Source of the DNA: Rebecca billardiae RCC1528
Lineage: Eukaryota > Haptophyta
Assembly (NCBI GenBank): GCA_965240325.2
Contig: OZ251224.1
Span: 3,844,001-3,908,000 of the forward strand
Length of the DNA: 64,000 bases
Reading direction: 5' to 3'
A program made the translations under genes and the position numbers. Numbering within the stretch: the stretch's first letter is position 1; the number at the start of each line of letters is the position of its first letter. Below the pieces are notes generated by a model that was given only the letters and a program-made list of their open reading frames with translations, was not told the DNA's origin and made no database searches. This document shows positions 19,918-31,606 of the stretch, one piece after another.

Positions 19918-20435
19918 TACAGGCAATCGCGGGCAATAAGGAGCTGTCACGTTAAGAAACTGGGGCTTGCTATCTGCGGATCTGGCCTAGAAACTGAGGC
20001 TAGCGATTGGCTGGTTCGCTATACGCATAGTCACACTAAGAAACCGGGACTACGTCGTCCCGGCTGACGAGTGGTCCGCCGAGGGGCGAGGGCGGCGAGG
20101 CGCAGTCGGCCCGTCGGGGACGCGGCGCGCGGCCCGACTACGAGTACAGGCCAAGTCCCGACTTCTCCTGATGACTGACTCCTGGCCAGTGCACCGCAGC
20201 ATCCATGCAACATCATGCCAGATTTGCTCCAAAAAGGCCCAAAATTTTCGTCGGCCTCGCCGGCCGGGCCTAAAGACTCAGCGGGGGGCTCTGCCCCCCT
20301 GCGCCCCCCGCGCCTGCGCGGCGGGCGGACCTAGCTAAGAAACTGAGACTCCGTAGGCGCTCGGGCTACCGAACGGCTAAGAAACCGAGGCTAGCCGTGA
20401 GATCTCTGACTTCTTATTGCCCGCGATTGCCTGTA
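19918..20435. mobile_element. MITE: 514 bp with perfect 21 bp TIRs and TA target duplication
   Basis: The left terminus at 19920 begins CAGGCAATCGCGGGCAAT. The right terminus ending at 20433 is its exact reverse complement over 21 bp. Each end is flanked by TA, giving a TA target-site duplication. No ORF could encode a transposase. Four internal copies of a [CT]TAAGAAAC[CT]G motif lie near 19952, 20036, 20335 and 20374, two near each end, as transposase-binding repeats often do. TIR length and TA preference suit the Tc1/mariner or a related group. A longer, decayed relative is at 275-960. Confidence 0.85.
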
Positions 20436-21335
20436 GAGAGTCAAGAGCAGACGTTCGATCATTCGGCGAGAAATGGATGCGCCCACGATATATATTCCCT
20501 ACTACTAAGTCAAGCGCGATCTGGACGTGAGCCGGCCGTGACTTTAGCGTACATAACGGTTCGTTACGAGCGAATCGTATTCGTCGTCCCGGTCCCGGAT
20601 CGCGTGACGTCCGGACTGGGCCACCGATCCGGATCGGAGCGGAGTGAAGTGAACGTGGCCCCGCACGATGACGATGGCGGATCAGGATGGGACCAACCCC
20701 TGGCTGCGAGCGCGCCTGCACGTGCCTCCGGACCCGCCTCCCGCTTGCTGCTCACGCAGTCAGCTGCGACCGTGGCGCATGATCGCAGAAGCAGTGCCGG
20801 CAGTACGGCCTGCATCAGCTAGTGCCGCGCCGTCGTGCCTCGTGGGCGCGCGCGGTAGTTGCGTTTGCAGCGCGGCTCGCGCTCGGCGAGCCGACGCGCG
20901 TGCGGCTCAGGTGTGTCAAATGCGGTCTCGTCTGCGCGCTTTCGCCTGCCACCTCGTGCACCCGTGCCGCCAGCTTCATCGTCTTCATGAGTCTGACTGC
21001 TGCTGCTGTCGCCATCCGCTCCGTCCATCACCCCGAGCCGCGCGGCGCGCGCAGTAGTTAGCATTTCAGTACCATTTCACAGCAGCTGTGCACACGGCAC
21101 AGTGTCACCGCAGCGGCTTCCCAGCAGTCGTCGACAATTGCGTCGTCAGAATCCTCCTCGTCGTCGGCTTCCACCGCCGCGAGAGGGAACGCTGCCACAG
21201 CTGCAGATGGGAGGCAAGTCTTCTCTCTTCCCACCGCGGCGCGCGCTGCGACAGCCCTCCCCGTTGGCCGTTTCCTTCACTTGCCCACCTGCTGCTGAGG
21301 GTTTTGTGGCTCGATCTCAGCAACGGCGCCACCTG
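20436..21335. other. Gene-free region
   Basis: 900 bp with only short, overlapping, low-complexity ORFs. It contains 'taacggttcgttac' at ~20551, also present at ~33948 beside repeat B, so part is probably old mobile DNA. Confidence 0.45.
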
Positions 21336-21410
21336 ACGACGAGCGGATTGGATTGGTGCACGGGGAATTGCCAATTGGATCTCCCGTGCACCAATCCGCT
21401 CGGCTCGTCG
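21336..21410. repeat. Imperfect hairpin
   Basis: gagcggattgg...tgcacggg pairs with cccgtgca...ccaatccgctc around a short loop holding 'attgccaattgg'. The outer cgacgagc/gctcgtcg arms extend the stem past a 5 nt bulge. Confidence 0.75.
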
Positions 21411-21824
21411 ATCAACGACAACGTCACCGCATTTTCACATTTTCACTGCCAGTCACTGGCCTGCTGAGGGCGCCTACGGTCACTCACCCGTGCAACGGGT
21501 CAAGTGGCCAGAGTACGTCTGGTCGTTGGCTGGCACGAGCCGCAGCGCTAAAGCACCCTGCTGTCACACCCGACTCCTTCATTCAGTACTCCGAGCTCCG
21601 CGGCACGACTCACTCGGCACGATCGCAGACGGGTCGGATCCGAGCTCACGGAGCTGATCAGACATCAGACATCAGTCACAAACACAACGGTCGGCAGGAC
21701 TCAGAACCGTACTTCAACTGGCGAACTGCCACGGCGGAGAGCCGCGATTGCACGGCCACCGCGGGCCCCCAACTGCGTTGATTCTAAGATGCAGAAAAGA
21801 ACCGTAGTGGAACGCGGTCATTAT

Positions 21825-21865
<41 letters not shown>

Positions 21866-22189
21866 ACTCTCTCTCTCTCTCTCTCTCTCTCTCGTGTCGC
21901 GAGTTTAATACACAATTAACTTTCACATTCGCACGAACCGTCAGCACTTTCTCGCTGCTGACGACAGTAACGATGACGACAATTTATATATATATTCGTC
22001 ATCACGCGATATGATTATGATTAACGTCGAACGAGCCTCGGGATTAATGACGAGTGATATGTACTAGCTACTGCTACAGTACGTATGAAACTTCCGCAGG
22101 GCTGGTGAACCGTACTGACGACAGATGCTATGTATATGTAGTAACACGACTGCTTGCGTTTGCTTCATCTCGCCGGCTCGGTCAGCCCG
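21411..22189. other. Gene-free spacer with CT microsatellite
   Basis: 779 bp, including the (CT)n run and AT-rich DNA after 21900. No gene recognised. Confidence 0.5.
21826..21893. repeat. (CT)n microsatellite with one interruption
   Basis: A pure pyrimidine-strand CT run broken once by 'gactc' near 21863. Confidence 0.95.
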
Positions 22190-23770
22190 CTAACACTTGC
22201 GTTTGATCTCGGTCAGCCCGCTCACTGCAGCGCCGTGGGAGGAGCCCTCGAATATGCGAGCAGGCGTGCCCCCGGGCAGGTGTGCCAAGCCGTACTCACG
22301 CGCGATCTCGCGGACCGCCTCGGCCGCCGCGGCCGAATCGTCCGTGAGCACACACACGGTGCCACCGCTTCCCCCGCCGGTGATCTTGGCCCCGTACACA
22401 CCATGCGCAGGTCCATGCGCGCGGGCGCGGCGCACAATGTCATCGGTGGCATCTGCGCCCAGACCGCAGGAGGAGTACGAGCCGTGCGACTGGTACATGA
22501 GCTCGCCGAGGGCACTGAGCTGGCGCTCCGACGGCGGCGCGCGCAGGAGCTGCTCGTACAGCTCGACGCGCGCGTGCTCGAAGATCGGGTGCGACGCGGC
22601 CGCGCACACGGCGTACTCGCGAGAGGCGTCGACGGCCGTGACCGCGTCGCCGTGGCCCTCCGGGTGAGCGGCGATGAACGCGGCACCCCTCATCGCCGCG
22701 GGGAGCACGCCGGCGAGTCCGAGGCCGAGCTCGGAGGGGCTCACCTGCGTGAGGTACTGGAGCTGGTCGGCGCGCTCCGCCTGGCCGTGCGAGCGCAGGT
22801 GCGCCCGGATGAGCGCGAGGCCCATGAACGCAGCCGCGCGCACGGTGCCATAGTCTGAGCCGCCGACCGAGTGACGCACGCCAGAGTCGATGCCCCACAG
22901 CCGGATGTGCGGCGGGATGGGCACGTGGCCCTCGAGGTGCGCAGGGCGGCACGAGAGCACCATCAGCGCGTCGCGCTCCCCCGTCGACGACACCATCTGG
23001 TCCATCACTCCGCACGGCGCACCGACGACCGCGTTCTCGGCCCGCTGCGCGAGCAGCGCGAGCGTGACGGCATCCTCAAGCAGCGCGTGCGCGCCAAAGG
23101 CGTAGGCGAGGGCGCGCATGCTCGCCACCTCGAGGGCCGCCGACGAGCTCACGCCCTTACCCTCGGGCACCGCCGACGCGATGAACACCTCGAGCCGCTC
23201 GGCGCCGGCTGCCAGCTCGGGGCAGCCGAGGGCGACCTGGTCGGCGGTCGAGCCGCCGTGCGGACGCACGTGGCCCTCGTGCAGCAGCACGAGTAGCACG
23301 CCCACGACGTACGCCGCCCAGTGCTCGCTCTTGGGGCGCGCGCGGAACAGCGCCGCGCACGCCGCGTAGTCGATTGGCGCGAGCGTGCCGTCCGGCTTGG
23401 TGACGAGCAGGGCGGAGAGCGGGAGGCGAAACTCCTCGCCTCGCACACCGTCGCGCGTGGCTCCGGCGTGGCTGGTGACCACCACCTCGGCGGATGTGTC
23501 GGACGAGGCGCGAAGGCGACGCACGGCGGCTTGGCACGCCTCCTGCAGTGGCAGCTGCAGGACGAGTGCACCAGAGTAGTCGGCGATGCCGCCCATCACA
23601 TCGAGCCGGCCTGGGGCCCGCGCCCAGACGAGAGCGCCGTCGTCGCCGCCAGACAACCACGACCGCGGCAGGTGCGCCAGGAAGGAGTTGAGATCCCAGT
23701 GCTCGACGATCGTGGGGTCTTCCGATCTGCCCAGTATGGGGGTCATGCACCACCTCGTTGATGGATCCAT
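22190..23770 (-). CDS. ARA1: L-arabinokinase-like GHMP kinase (kinase domain only)
   Basis: The protein is 526 aa from ATG 23770 (MDPSTRWCMTPIL). An upstream in-frame ATG at 24052 is possible, but the intervening DNA is AT-rich like a leader. The block WARAPGRLDVMGGIADYSGA near residue 50 is the sugar-binding signature of plant L-arabinokinase. PEGKGVSSSAALEV is the GHMP ATP loop, GIDSGVRHSVGGSDYG follows, and KITGGGSGGTVCVL is the C-terminal GHMP motif. The enzyme phosphorylates L-arabinose at C1 for UDP-arabinose salvage. Plant ARA1 has an additional N-terminal glycosyltransferase-like half, which is absent here. Galactokinase is less likely because of the VMGGIADYSG motif. Confidence 0.88.
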   Translation of the reverse strand: MDPSTRWCMTPILGRSEDPTIVEHWDLNSFLAHLPRSWLSGGDDGALVWARAPGRLDVMGGIADYSGALVLQLPLQEACQAAVRRLRASSDTSAEVVVTSHAGATRDGVRGEEFRLPLSALLVTKPDGTLAPIDYAACAALFRARPKSEHWAAYVVGVLLVLLHEGHVRPHGGSTADQVALGCPELAAGAERLEVFIASAVPEGKGVSSSAALEVASMRALAYAFGAHALLEDAVTLALLAQRAENAVVGAPCGVMDQMVSSTGERDALMVLSCRPAHLEGHVPIPPHIRLWGIDSGVRHSVGGSDYGTVRAAAFMGLALIRAHLRSHGQAERADQLQYLTQVSPSELGLGLAGVLPAAMRGAAFIAAHPEGHGDAVTAVDASREYAVCAAASHPIFEHARVELYEQLLRAPPSERQLSALGELMYQSHGSYSSCGLGADATDDIVRRARAHGPAHGVYGAKITGGGSGGTVCVLTDDSAAAAEAVREIAREYGLAHLPGGTPARIFEGSSHGAAVSGLTEIKRKC

Positions 23771-25104
23771 CTCCGGCAGGCGCACGTCGTGCTCGGAGTT
23801 CGGGGGGTTGCCGGCAAGCTCGCTGATGCAAGCACCGATCGTCTCGCACCCGACCGAGGCCGACAGTCGCCGCGACTTGTAGTCTATTTTCGTAATTGTA
23901 TTTTCTTTTCGAGATCGAATCGAGGGACGAATTCTTTTTTGCCACGCTGCAGTCGTCGCCAGTCGCCGTCGGCAGCGGCGGTCAGAATCGAGGATTCGAG
24001 GGCACGCGGCGCGTCCCTGGCTCGCACGCGCAAGCACCTCAGGGTCGCACATGCACTATGCGTGTCTATTGCATTAGATCTGACACGTGCATTTCACCCT
24101 ATGCAGCCTCACTTGCACCTTCCACCACAGCATACTCAACACTCGACCAGTAGCTCAGTTCCGTGTCGGGACCGTCTACTACTGTCTATCGTCGCCCATC
24201 ACCGCAACCTGTGGGACGTAGTGAGTTTCTTGCCATGCTGTTGGTTGATGACGACAGCGCGCATGGCTTATTCAGAGTTTCTTGTCGCGACCTGTGCTGC
24301 CACGGAAACGGCGAAAGCATTGAGTTACACTGTGGCTCAGAATGCAAGAATTTACTGTAACCACTCTTCCCAAGCCGCAGGGTTATTAAGCCAGACTTGG
24401 CAGTGAGTGGCTGAGTGCACTCAGTCCCGGACTCTGCACGCACTCACTCGTCGGCGGGCCTGACGCAGCCGGAATCGGCACGCACTCACTCCAAACCCTC
24501 ACTCACTGCAAAGTCTGGTTACCGTAAGCCCAGTCCAAAAGCACTGACAGTCGGACTGTCGGTCCTCACTTCATAGGCACAGGACCGGCGTCGTGAGCAC
24601 TTGTAGTTTCGCAAGCCCGTGCTGCGCGCCCCTGCATCACGCGTGCTATGCGTGTGCTTCTCTGCACCCGATTGTCTCTTCAAGCAGCGCCAGCTCCGTG
24701 GCGGCAGCAATGATTGAGCGTGTAGCTGGTGAGAGCGACCATTCGGACCAAGCTTTGAGCGAGGCCAACTTCTGTCTGTCCGTGTACGATAACCATCAAC
24801 TGCCGCGCAGTCTTCCATGCCGATTCGTGGCCTGAATAGCTGATAATGAGCGCGCGTGCAAGGGCGGAGTATGCTGAATCAGTGCCTGTGCTACGCGTCT
24901 GAAGAGAAATCAGCACCCTGCAAGGGCTGGCGGCGAGAGCCACCGGGGAGTGCTCCGAGCACGGGCGTGAATGATGTGCGGACTGCATGCATGCATCAGA
25001 TGTCGTGAACTGTGCAGGGAAAGGTCAGGACGGACGCCTCGGCGGCCGGTCGGAACCATACGATGAGACAACGACCGACTTCGAGGTGTCCGACTCGTGA
25101 CGCC
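23771..25104. other. Gene-free spacer
   Basis: 1.33 kb. It has an AT-rich leader-like patch at 23880-23945 and Ser/Thr-type 'cactcactc' direct repeats near 24437-24500. ORFs here are short and lack protein character. Confidence 0.5.
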
Positions 25105-25698
25105 TCAGGCGGCGACAGCCTTCTCGGCGGCGGCCTTGTCCACCGCGCGCGTCATGCGCTTCTTGGCCGGGCAGTCCTCGCCGTCCGCGTCCGCCGACGC
25201 GCGCTTGCTGTTCGGCACCTTCTTCGCGGGCGGCGGGGTGACGTTCTCTGAGTTGGGCTCGGCGGGCTCCTCATTGTCCTTGGGCTGATCTGCGCTCGGC
25301 GCTGCCTGCATCTCCTCGTCGGCTGTCGCGGGCGCGGCAGAGGCTGGGGTGGCGTCCGCGGCGCCCGCAGGCGCGCTCTCAGCCGCAGGAGCCTCGTCCG
25401 CGGCGGCCGGAGAGGAAGTGGTCGGTGCCGCAGCAGGCATGGACGTGTTCGCCGCGCCGCCCTCCGTCGCCGGCTCCGCGCTGTCCTCCTTGTCCTTTGC
25501 CTCCGGAGCCGTGGCCGGCGTCTTCGCCGTCGGCGCGCCCTCGTCCTTGTTGTTGGCCTTGATCGAGTCCGGGCCGAGCGGGGCGTCGGTGTCGGTCGGC
25601 GCCGTCTCCTTGGTCGGCTCTGCGACAGGCGCTGCGGTCACGGCCTCGCCCGTGTTCACGTCCTGCGAGGTCGCCTCGATCGTTGAGCTCGTCGTCAT
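25105..25698 (-). CDS. Acidic, disordered Ala/Pro-rich protein with C-terminal basic nuclear motif
   Basis: The protein is 197 aa, starting at ATG 25698 (MTTSSTIEATSQD). Nearly the whole length is low complexity (Ala, Pro, Glu, Thr). The last ~45 residues are basic, with two clusters (PAKKVPNSKR and CPAKKRMTR) separated by an acidic stretch, like a bipartite nuclear localisation signal. No fold or family is recognised. Codon use and length suggest a real gene: the opposite strand opens a phosphoribosyltransferase gene 198 bp away, in the head-to-head arrangement common here. Confidence 0.6.
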   Translation of the reverse strand: MTTSSTIEATSQDVNTGEAVTAAPVAEPTKETAPTDTDAPLGPDSIKANNKDEGAPTAKTPATAPEAKDKEDSAEPATEGGAANTSMPAAAPTTSSPAAADEAPAAESAPAGAADATPASAAPATADEEMQAAPSADQPKDNEEPAEPNSENVTPPPAKKVPNSKRASADADGEDCPAKKRMTRAVDKAAAEKAVAA

Positions 25699-25896
25699 GG
25701 TCTCGGCGGGTGAGGAGGACGCGAAGGCGGTTGGACAGAGGACGACCAGTGGACGACGGCGGGCGCAGCGCGCGCGCACTGGCCAGCGAGCGCTCGAGCA
25801 CTGGTCCGGCTCCAACGAACTGGTGCGCAGAAAGTCCGGATGCGGCCGAAGAGCCGATTTCGTCCCGGTCGATTTGACGCAGGCCCCAGCGACACG
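25699..25896. promoter_or_regulatory. Putative bidirectional promoter, 198 bp
   Basis: Between divergent ATGs at 25698 and 25897. GC-rich with no TATA-like box. Confidence 0.5.
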
Positions 25897-26744
25897 ATGC
25901 AGGCCAAACAGTCGCCCGCGGGCAAGGCGCAGCGCGCCATCGCCACGGACGGCAAGACCTACTTCTCCTACGCGCAGATCCACGCGACGGTGTCCGCAAA
26001 GGTCGACGAGGTTCGCGCCTTTAAGCCGGACGTGATCGTCGCCATCGGAGGTGGCGGGTTTATTCCAGCGCGCATGCTGCGCACGGAGGTGCGCGTGCCA
26101 ATTGTTGCGATCTCGCTCGAGCTGTACGACGACAACACGCGCTCGGCGAACACGACGGTCATCAAAAAGCAGTGGTTCGACGAGAACTCGGGCGCTGGAC
26201 GGCTCGTGCGTGGCCACCGCGTGCTCATCGTCGACGAGGTCGATGACACGCGCGCCACGCTGCAGTACGCCGTGGAGGAGCTGATCCGCTCGAACGGGCC
26301 GGCGGCGGTGGCGACGTTCGTCGTGCACGACAAGCTCAAGCCGAAGAAGGGTGTGATGCCCCCCAACGTACAGATCATCGTGGGCGAGGAGGTCCCGGAC
26401 AACTGGAACTGCTGTGCGCGCAGCGCGGTCGGCGCGCGCCACCGGGTCACCGGGATCGGCGTGTGCGTGGGGTCAGCGCAAACGTGCGACGTGGAGCTCA
26501 CCAGGCGCCCGGCCCCTGCCCCCTGCCCACTGCGACTATGCGCGTCGCTTCAGATCCGTGGGACGCGGCGGCGTATGGGCGCGACATCTACGCGCACGAG
26601 GAGCTCGCGCGATGGTGCGGCGGCGAGACAGACACCAAGCCATGCGGAGAGGGCGGCGGTTGGGCTGCTGCCACCTTTGCAGTCGGTGCGCTCGCTGGAG
26701 CGGCGGTGGCAATGGCCATCGCGCGGAGCGGGCTTGCGTCGTGA
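25897..26744 (+). CDS. Hypoxanthine/xanthine-guanine phosphoribosyltransferase, HPT1-like, with hydrophobic C-terminal tail (2 exons)
   Basis: Exons are 25897-26413 and 26554-26744, and the CDS encodes 235 aa in frame. The intron is 26414-26553 (140 bp). Splicing creates PDNWNC-YPWDAAAYGRDI, restoring the W..YPWDA block of yeast Hpt1-type enzymes; reading through destroys it. AIGGGGFIPARMLRT is near residue 46 and the PRPP-binding loop VLIVDEVDDTRATL near residue 107. KPKKGVMP and the C-terminal YPWD complete the family pattern. It makes IMP/GMP/XMP from free purine bases and PRPP. Unlike yeast Hpt1, the protein ends in ~25 hydrophobic residues (WAAATFAVGALAGAAVAMAI + ARSGLAS), which looks like a tail anchor. 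Confidence 0.9.
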
Positions 26745-27625
<881 letters not shown>

Positions 27626-30600
27626 TCAGAGGCGGCGCAGGCCCTCCATCCAGCGCCACCGTGTCGCGAGCAGCTGCGCGACGGCGTAGCCCACGCCCGC
27701 CGCGCCCGCGAGCAACTCCGCGGGCGTGTCGCTCAGGACGAGGGGCAGCACGCACAGCGGCGCGAGGCACGCCGTGCGCAGCTGCGGCTGCGGCCGCGCC
27801 GTCCACACGTACCGCAGGAAGGCGGCGTGCGAGGGCGCCGTGAGCGCGGCCATGGTCAGGTGCAGCGCGACTGGCCACGCTGACGTGCGCAGCGGCGCGT
27901 GCGAGAGCGAGGCCGCGCGGAGCGTGCGGCCGAGCGCGCCGAGGGAGTGGAACGCGCAGGCGAAGGAGACGGCGGCGCACGGGGCGAAGTAGGTGCGGTG
28001 CGGCGCGAGCCACGCGCCCAGCCCCGGGGAGGCGCGAAGCAGCAGCAGCACGGGCGCGAGGGCCGCGACGCTCCAGACGCCTCCGCCGGCGGCGCGCGTG
28101 TGCACCGCCACGCCAAGGGCGAAGCCGACGACGCACGCGAGGTTGCCCGTCGGCGCCGCCTGGGGCGCGGGCGTGGCGAAGTGCGCGGGCGGCGGGCACG
28201 CGCGTCGCGCGCGGCGCGCATGAGAGGGTGGCGCTCGTCGCGTCGGCCGCGCGCGCGTGTGCGTGCGGTGCGTGGCCGTGCGCGCGGCTGCCGCACAGGT
28301 GGGGCGACGAGAGCGTGCGCCGTGCGGCCGAGTGCGACCGAGCCTCCGGGGCGGGTGCGCGGCGGCGCCACGTCCGGCTGCATCTTGACGAGCAGGGCGA
28401 GGGTCGTGTTGAGCCCTGCGCGCGCGCGGGGGCGACGCGTCGCGGCCGGCGCGCGGCCCGGCGCGCGCGCGCGCGCGCACGCGCCGAGCGCAGGCAAGGG
28501 CGCAGTGCAGTGCGCTGCTCAGCGCCGGGGATGCGGCATGGTGGCGCGGAGGCGCGCGAGGGGGTGCCGCGCGTACCGGCTCCGAGCGCGAGCGCGGCGA
28601 CGCGCACGCGCTCAGCGCCGTCCGCGCGCAGCTGGCGCGCAGAGACTGGCACGAGGTGGCCGACCGCGCAGCACGCCACCGCGACCAGCGCCAGAGCGCT
28701 GAGGTGAGCGAGCTGGAGGGCGCGCGCGCCGGCGAGCGGCGCGCGCGCGAGCGAGAGCACGGCGCCGTGCGCCGCGCACGTGCACGAGAGGAGCGCGTAC
28801 GCGATGCGCGAGGGCGGCACGCCGAGCGCGCCGCACGCCCACAGACCCCCCAGCGCGCCCAGCCCGCCGCCGGCGAGCGCGGCCGTCGACGGGTGCAGCC
28901 CTCGCTTGGGCGCCCACAGGGCGCCCGCGCCCGCGGCGCACAGCGCCGTGAGCAGCGCCCACGGCGGCCAGAGCAGCAGCCGCGGCGCCTCGCCGCGCGT
29001 GAACGGGCGGCCCGGGTGCAGCAGCGTGTGCTCCACCGAGTGCAGCAGCAGCGGCAGATCGAGGCACGGCTGCACCGCCCACACGCACGCGCTCATGCCG
29101 AGCGCGAGGACCGTCAGCCGGCGCGCGTGCGCGGCGCGCGGCGCGTGCCGCGTGAGCGCCGCCGCGGCCGACGTCGCGGGCAGCGCGAGGACGAGCGCGA
29201 GCGTCGTCGCGCCGGTTGGCCGCGCGCCGCAGAGCAGCTCGGCCAGAGGCGCGAGCGCGCTCTCGCGCCCGAGCACCGCCGCCACCGTCGTCGCGAGCGC
29301 ACCGAGCGCGACGTGCGCCGGCGCCGCCTCGCCTCGCTCGAACGCGCACAGCGGGTACGCCCAGCAGAGGAGCAGCAGCCAGAGCGCGGGCGCGGAGGCG
29401 GCGCTCGCGCTCGAGGCGACGCCGGGGAGCAGCAGCGCCAGCTTGGCCAGGTACCCGCACGCGACCGCTGCGGTCAGCCCGCCGCCGCCGTGCGCGCCGG
29501 CCGCGTCCGCGCCGCCGCCCGAGGAGCCGCGCGCGGCCGCGCTGCCGCCCAGGGCGCCGCGCGCGGCCGCGGCGGCGGCGGCGGCGCCGCCGCCACGCGC
29601 CGCCACGCCCGCGGCGCGCGCTCGCTCGACCGCGAGCGCGCCCGCGCCCGCGAGCGAGGTGGCGAGCACCAAGTAGTCCGGGTACATGAGTCCGGCCGGT
29701 TGCGCGGTGTGCAGCACGTACTCACACAAGTAAAGCGGCGGCAGCACCGCGCCCAGCAACGCGGGCGCGTGCGAGGGCGGCGCCGGCCGCGCGTGCGTGC
29801 GCGCGTGCGCGCGCGCGTGCACGTGCCACGCGAGCGCGGACGCCGCGGCGTGCACACCGAGCAGCACGCCGAGCACCACCGCGTGCAGGGAGACGCGCGC
29901 GCCGCGCGCCGCGCCGAGCTCGAACTGAAAGTGCACGGGCCAAAGCACGCGCCGCGCAAACGTGAGGGCAGTCAGGTCGACGCCTGCGACCGCGGCGGCG
30001 AGGAGAGGCGGCGAGGGCCGCTCGGACGCGGCGAGCGCGTAGTTCGCCGAGAAGGCGACGACGGCGGGCACCGGCGCGAGGATCGCGGGCATCCCCACGC
30101 ACCACGCGCCGAGCGCCGCGCCGAGCGCGTGCATTGGCGCGCGCACGCGCACGCTCGGCGCGCCGACCGCCTCGAGCAGCGACGGCAGCGTGGCCGCGCC
30201 GAGCGCGACGCCCGTGCCCACGACGTCGACGGGCGCGGGGACGGCGACGTAGTGGTGCAGGCTGCCGAGCAGCACGCGGCGCCACACGTACGTCGCACCC
30301 ACCACGATCGCAAGCACGCGCAGCGCGGCCGACGCCGCGCGCGGCGCGCGCGCGCCCGGCGCCGCGCTCGCGCGGCCCTCTGCGCGCGCCGCCGAGTCCG
30401 GCGCCGACGCGCCGCCTGCGCCGATCGCGCGCAGCGCGGACTGGTCGAGGAGCCACCAGAACGCGTGCTCGGGGCGCAGCGCGGAGAGGAGCGCGGCGGG
30501 CAGCGCGACCGTCGCGAGCACGTCCAGCGCGCCGCCGCCGCCGCCGCCCATCGCGCCGCCGCCCACGTCGGCGACGAGCGCGCGCAGCCGTCCGTGCAGC

Positions 30601-31328
30601 AGCGCGTCAAAGCCCGCCGGGCCGAGCAGCGCAAAGGCGAGCTGCAGGGCGGCGGTCTGCCGCGGGCACGCCGTCGGCGCGTCGGCGGCGGAGCGCACGC
30701 GCGCGAGCGACGCGCGCACCGGCAGCCCGCACAGCGTGAACGAAAGGCTGAGCCACGCGCCGAGGTAGAGGGGCGCGCGCGAGGGCGCGTCCGCCGCGAG
30801 CGCGCCCCACGCGACGATCGGCGCGCTGAGGAAGGGCAGCACGGCGAAGAGGGCGCGCTCGGCGAGGAGCGCCTCGGCTGGGAACGCGTCCACCAGCGAG
30901 CGGAAGCTCATGCTGCCCCACGCGCCGACGAGCGCGCAGAACGCGCCCACCTGCCAGCCGAGCATCAGGCCGAGGGCGGAGAAGCCAAACTCGGCGAGCG
31001 CGTTGATCATGTGGCCGAGGGCGAGCGAGAGGAGGGTGCCCCACAGGGCGGCGAGCGCGCCCTCGCGCAGCCGCGAGAGGTCGAGCGCGTACGTCAGCAG
31101 CACGCCGAACACCGCCAACCCAACCAGGGTGCCGCCACCGGCGGCGAGCAGCACGAGCTCGCACGGCGCGACGAGCGCGGCGATGCGGGCGTTGTGCGCA
31201 AACACGCCGGTGGGCGAGAGCACGCGTGCGGCGACACCGCGCGCAGCGCCCGCCGTGCCCGCCGCGCGAACGTCGGCGCCCGCATCGGACGCCTCTGCGC
31301 TCGCGCGCTCCGCGACTGCGCGGCGCAT
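27626..31328 (-). CDS. NEF1-like multi-pass membrane protein (3 exons)
   Basis: Exons are 28577-31328, 28297-28415 and 27626-28159, and the CDS encodes 1134 aa in frame. Introns are 28160-28296 (137 bp) and 28416-28576 (161 bp). Exon 2 encodes LNTTLALLVKMQPDVAPP. The start is ATG 31328, since the TTG upstream is not a start. The N terminus has FAHNARIAALVAPCELVLLAAGGTLVG-like sequence, then ALAEFGFSALGLMLGWQVGAF and GSMSFRSL. About 20 or more hydrophobic segments fill the rest. Order and length (~1.1 kb aa) resemble Arabidopsis NO EXINE FORMATION 1, a plastid membrane protein needed for pollen wall precursors. The identification is from remembered motif similarity. The biochemical role is unknown. 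Confidence 0.7.
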
Positions 31329-31606
31329 GGTCGAGAGCGCAAGCAAGCTTGTGAGGTTGGAGCTCCGAGAGCACGATGGCGCCCCCGCGCCGAGAGAATT
31401 TATGGGAGAAACACCAGACGAAATGATTTTTGGAGGAAAAAGAGCGAGGCGACGACGACGACGTGCCTGCCAAGCTTGCTTGGTACCGAAAGGTCGTCAG
31501 AAAAACTGAGCGAGAACGGCGCGCCGCCTGCAGTGCAAAGCACTTGCATCTGCGCGAGCGACGAGAAAGAGGTGCCCGCCTTGCGCGCGGCGCATCCCGA
31601 CGAGTG
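31329..31606. promoter_or_regulatory. Putative bidirectional promoter, 278 bp
   Basis: Between ATGs at 31328 and 31607. More AT-rich around 31395-31440 than the flanking genes. Confidence 0.5.

Noticed and set aside
23771-24052. 94-residue N-terminal extension of the arabinokinase
   Set aside because: AT-rich, leader-like DNA with no protein character; the ATG at 23770 lies shortly before family sequence. Kept only as an alternative.
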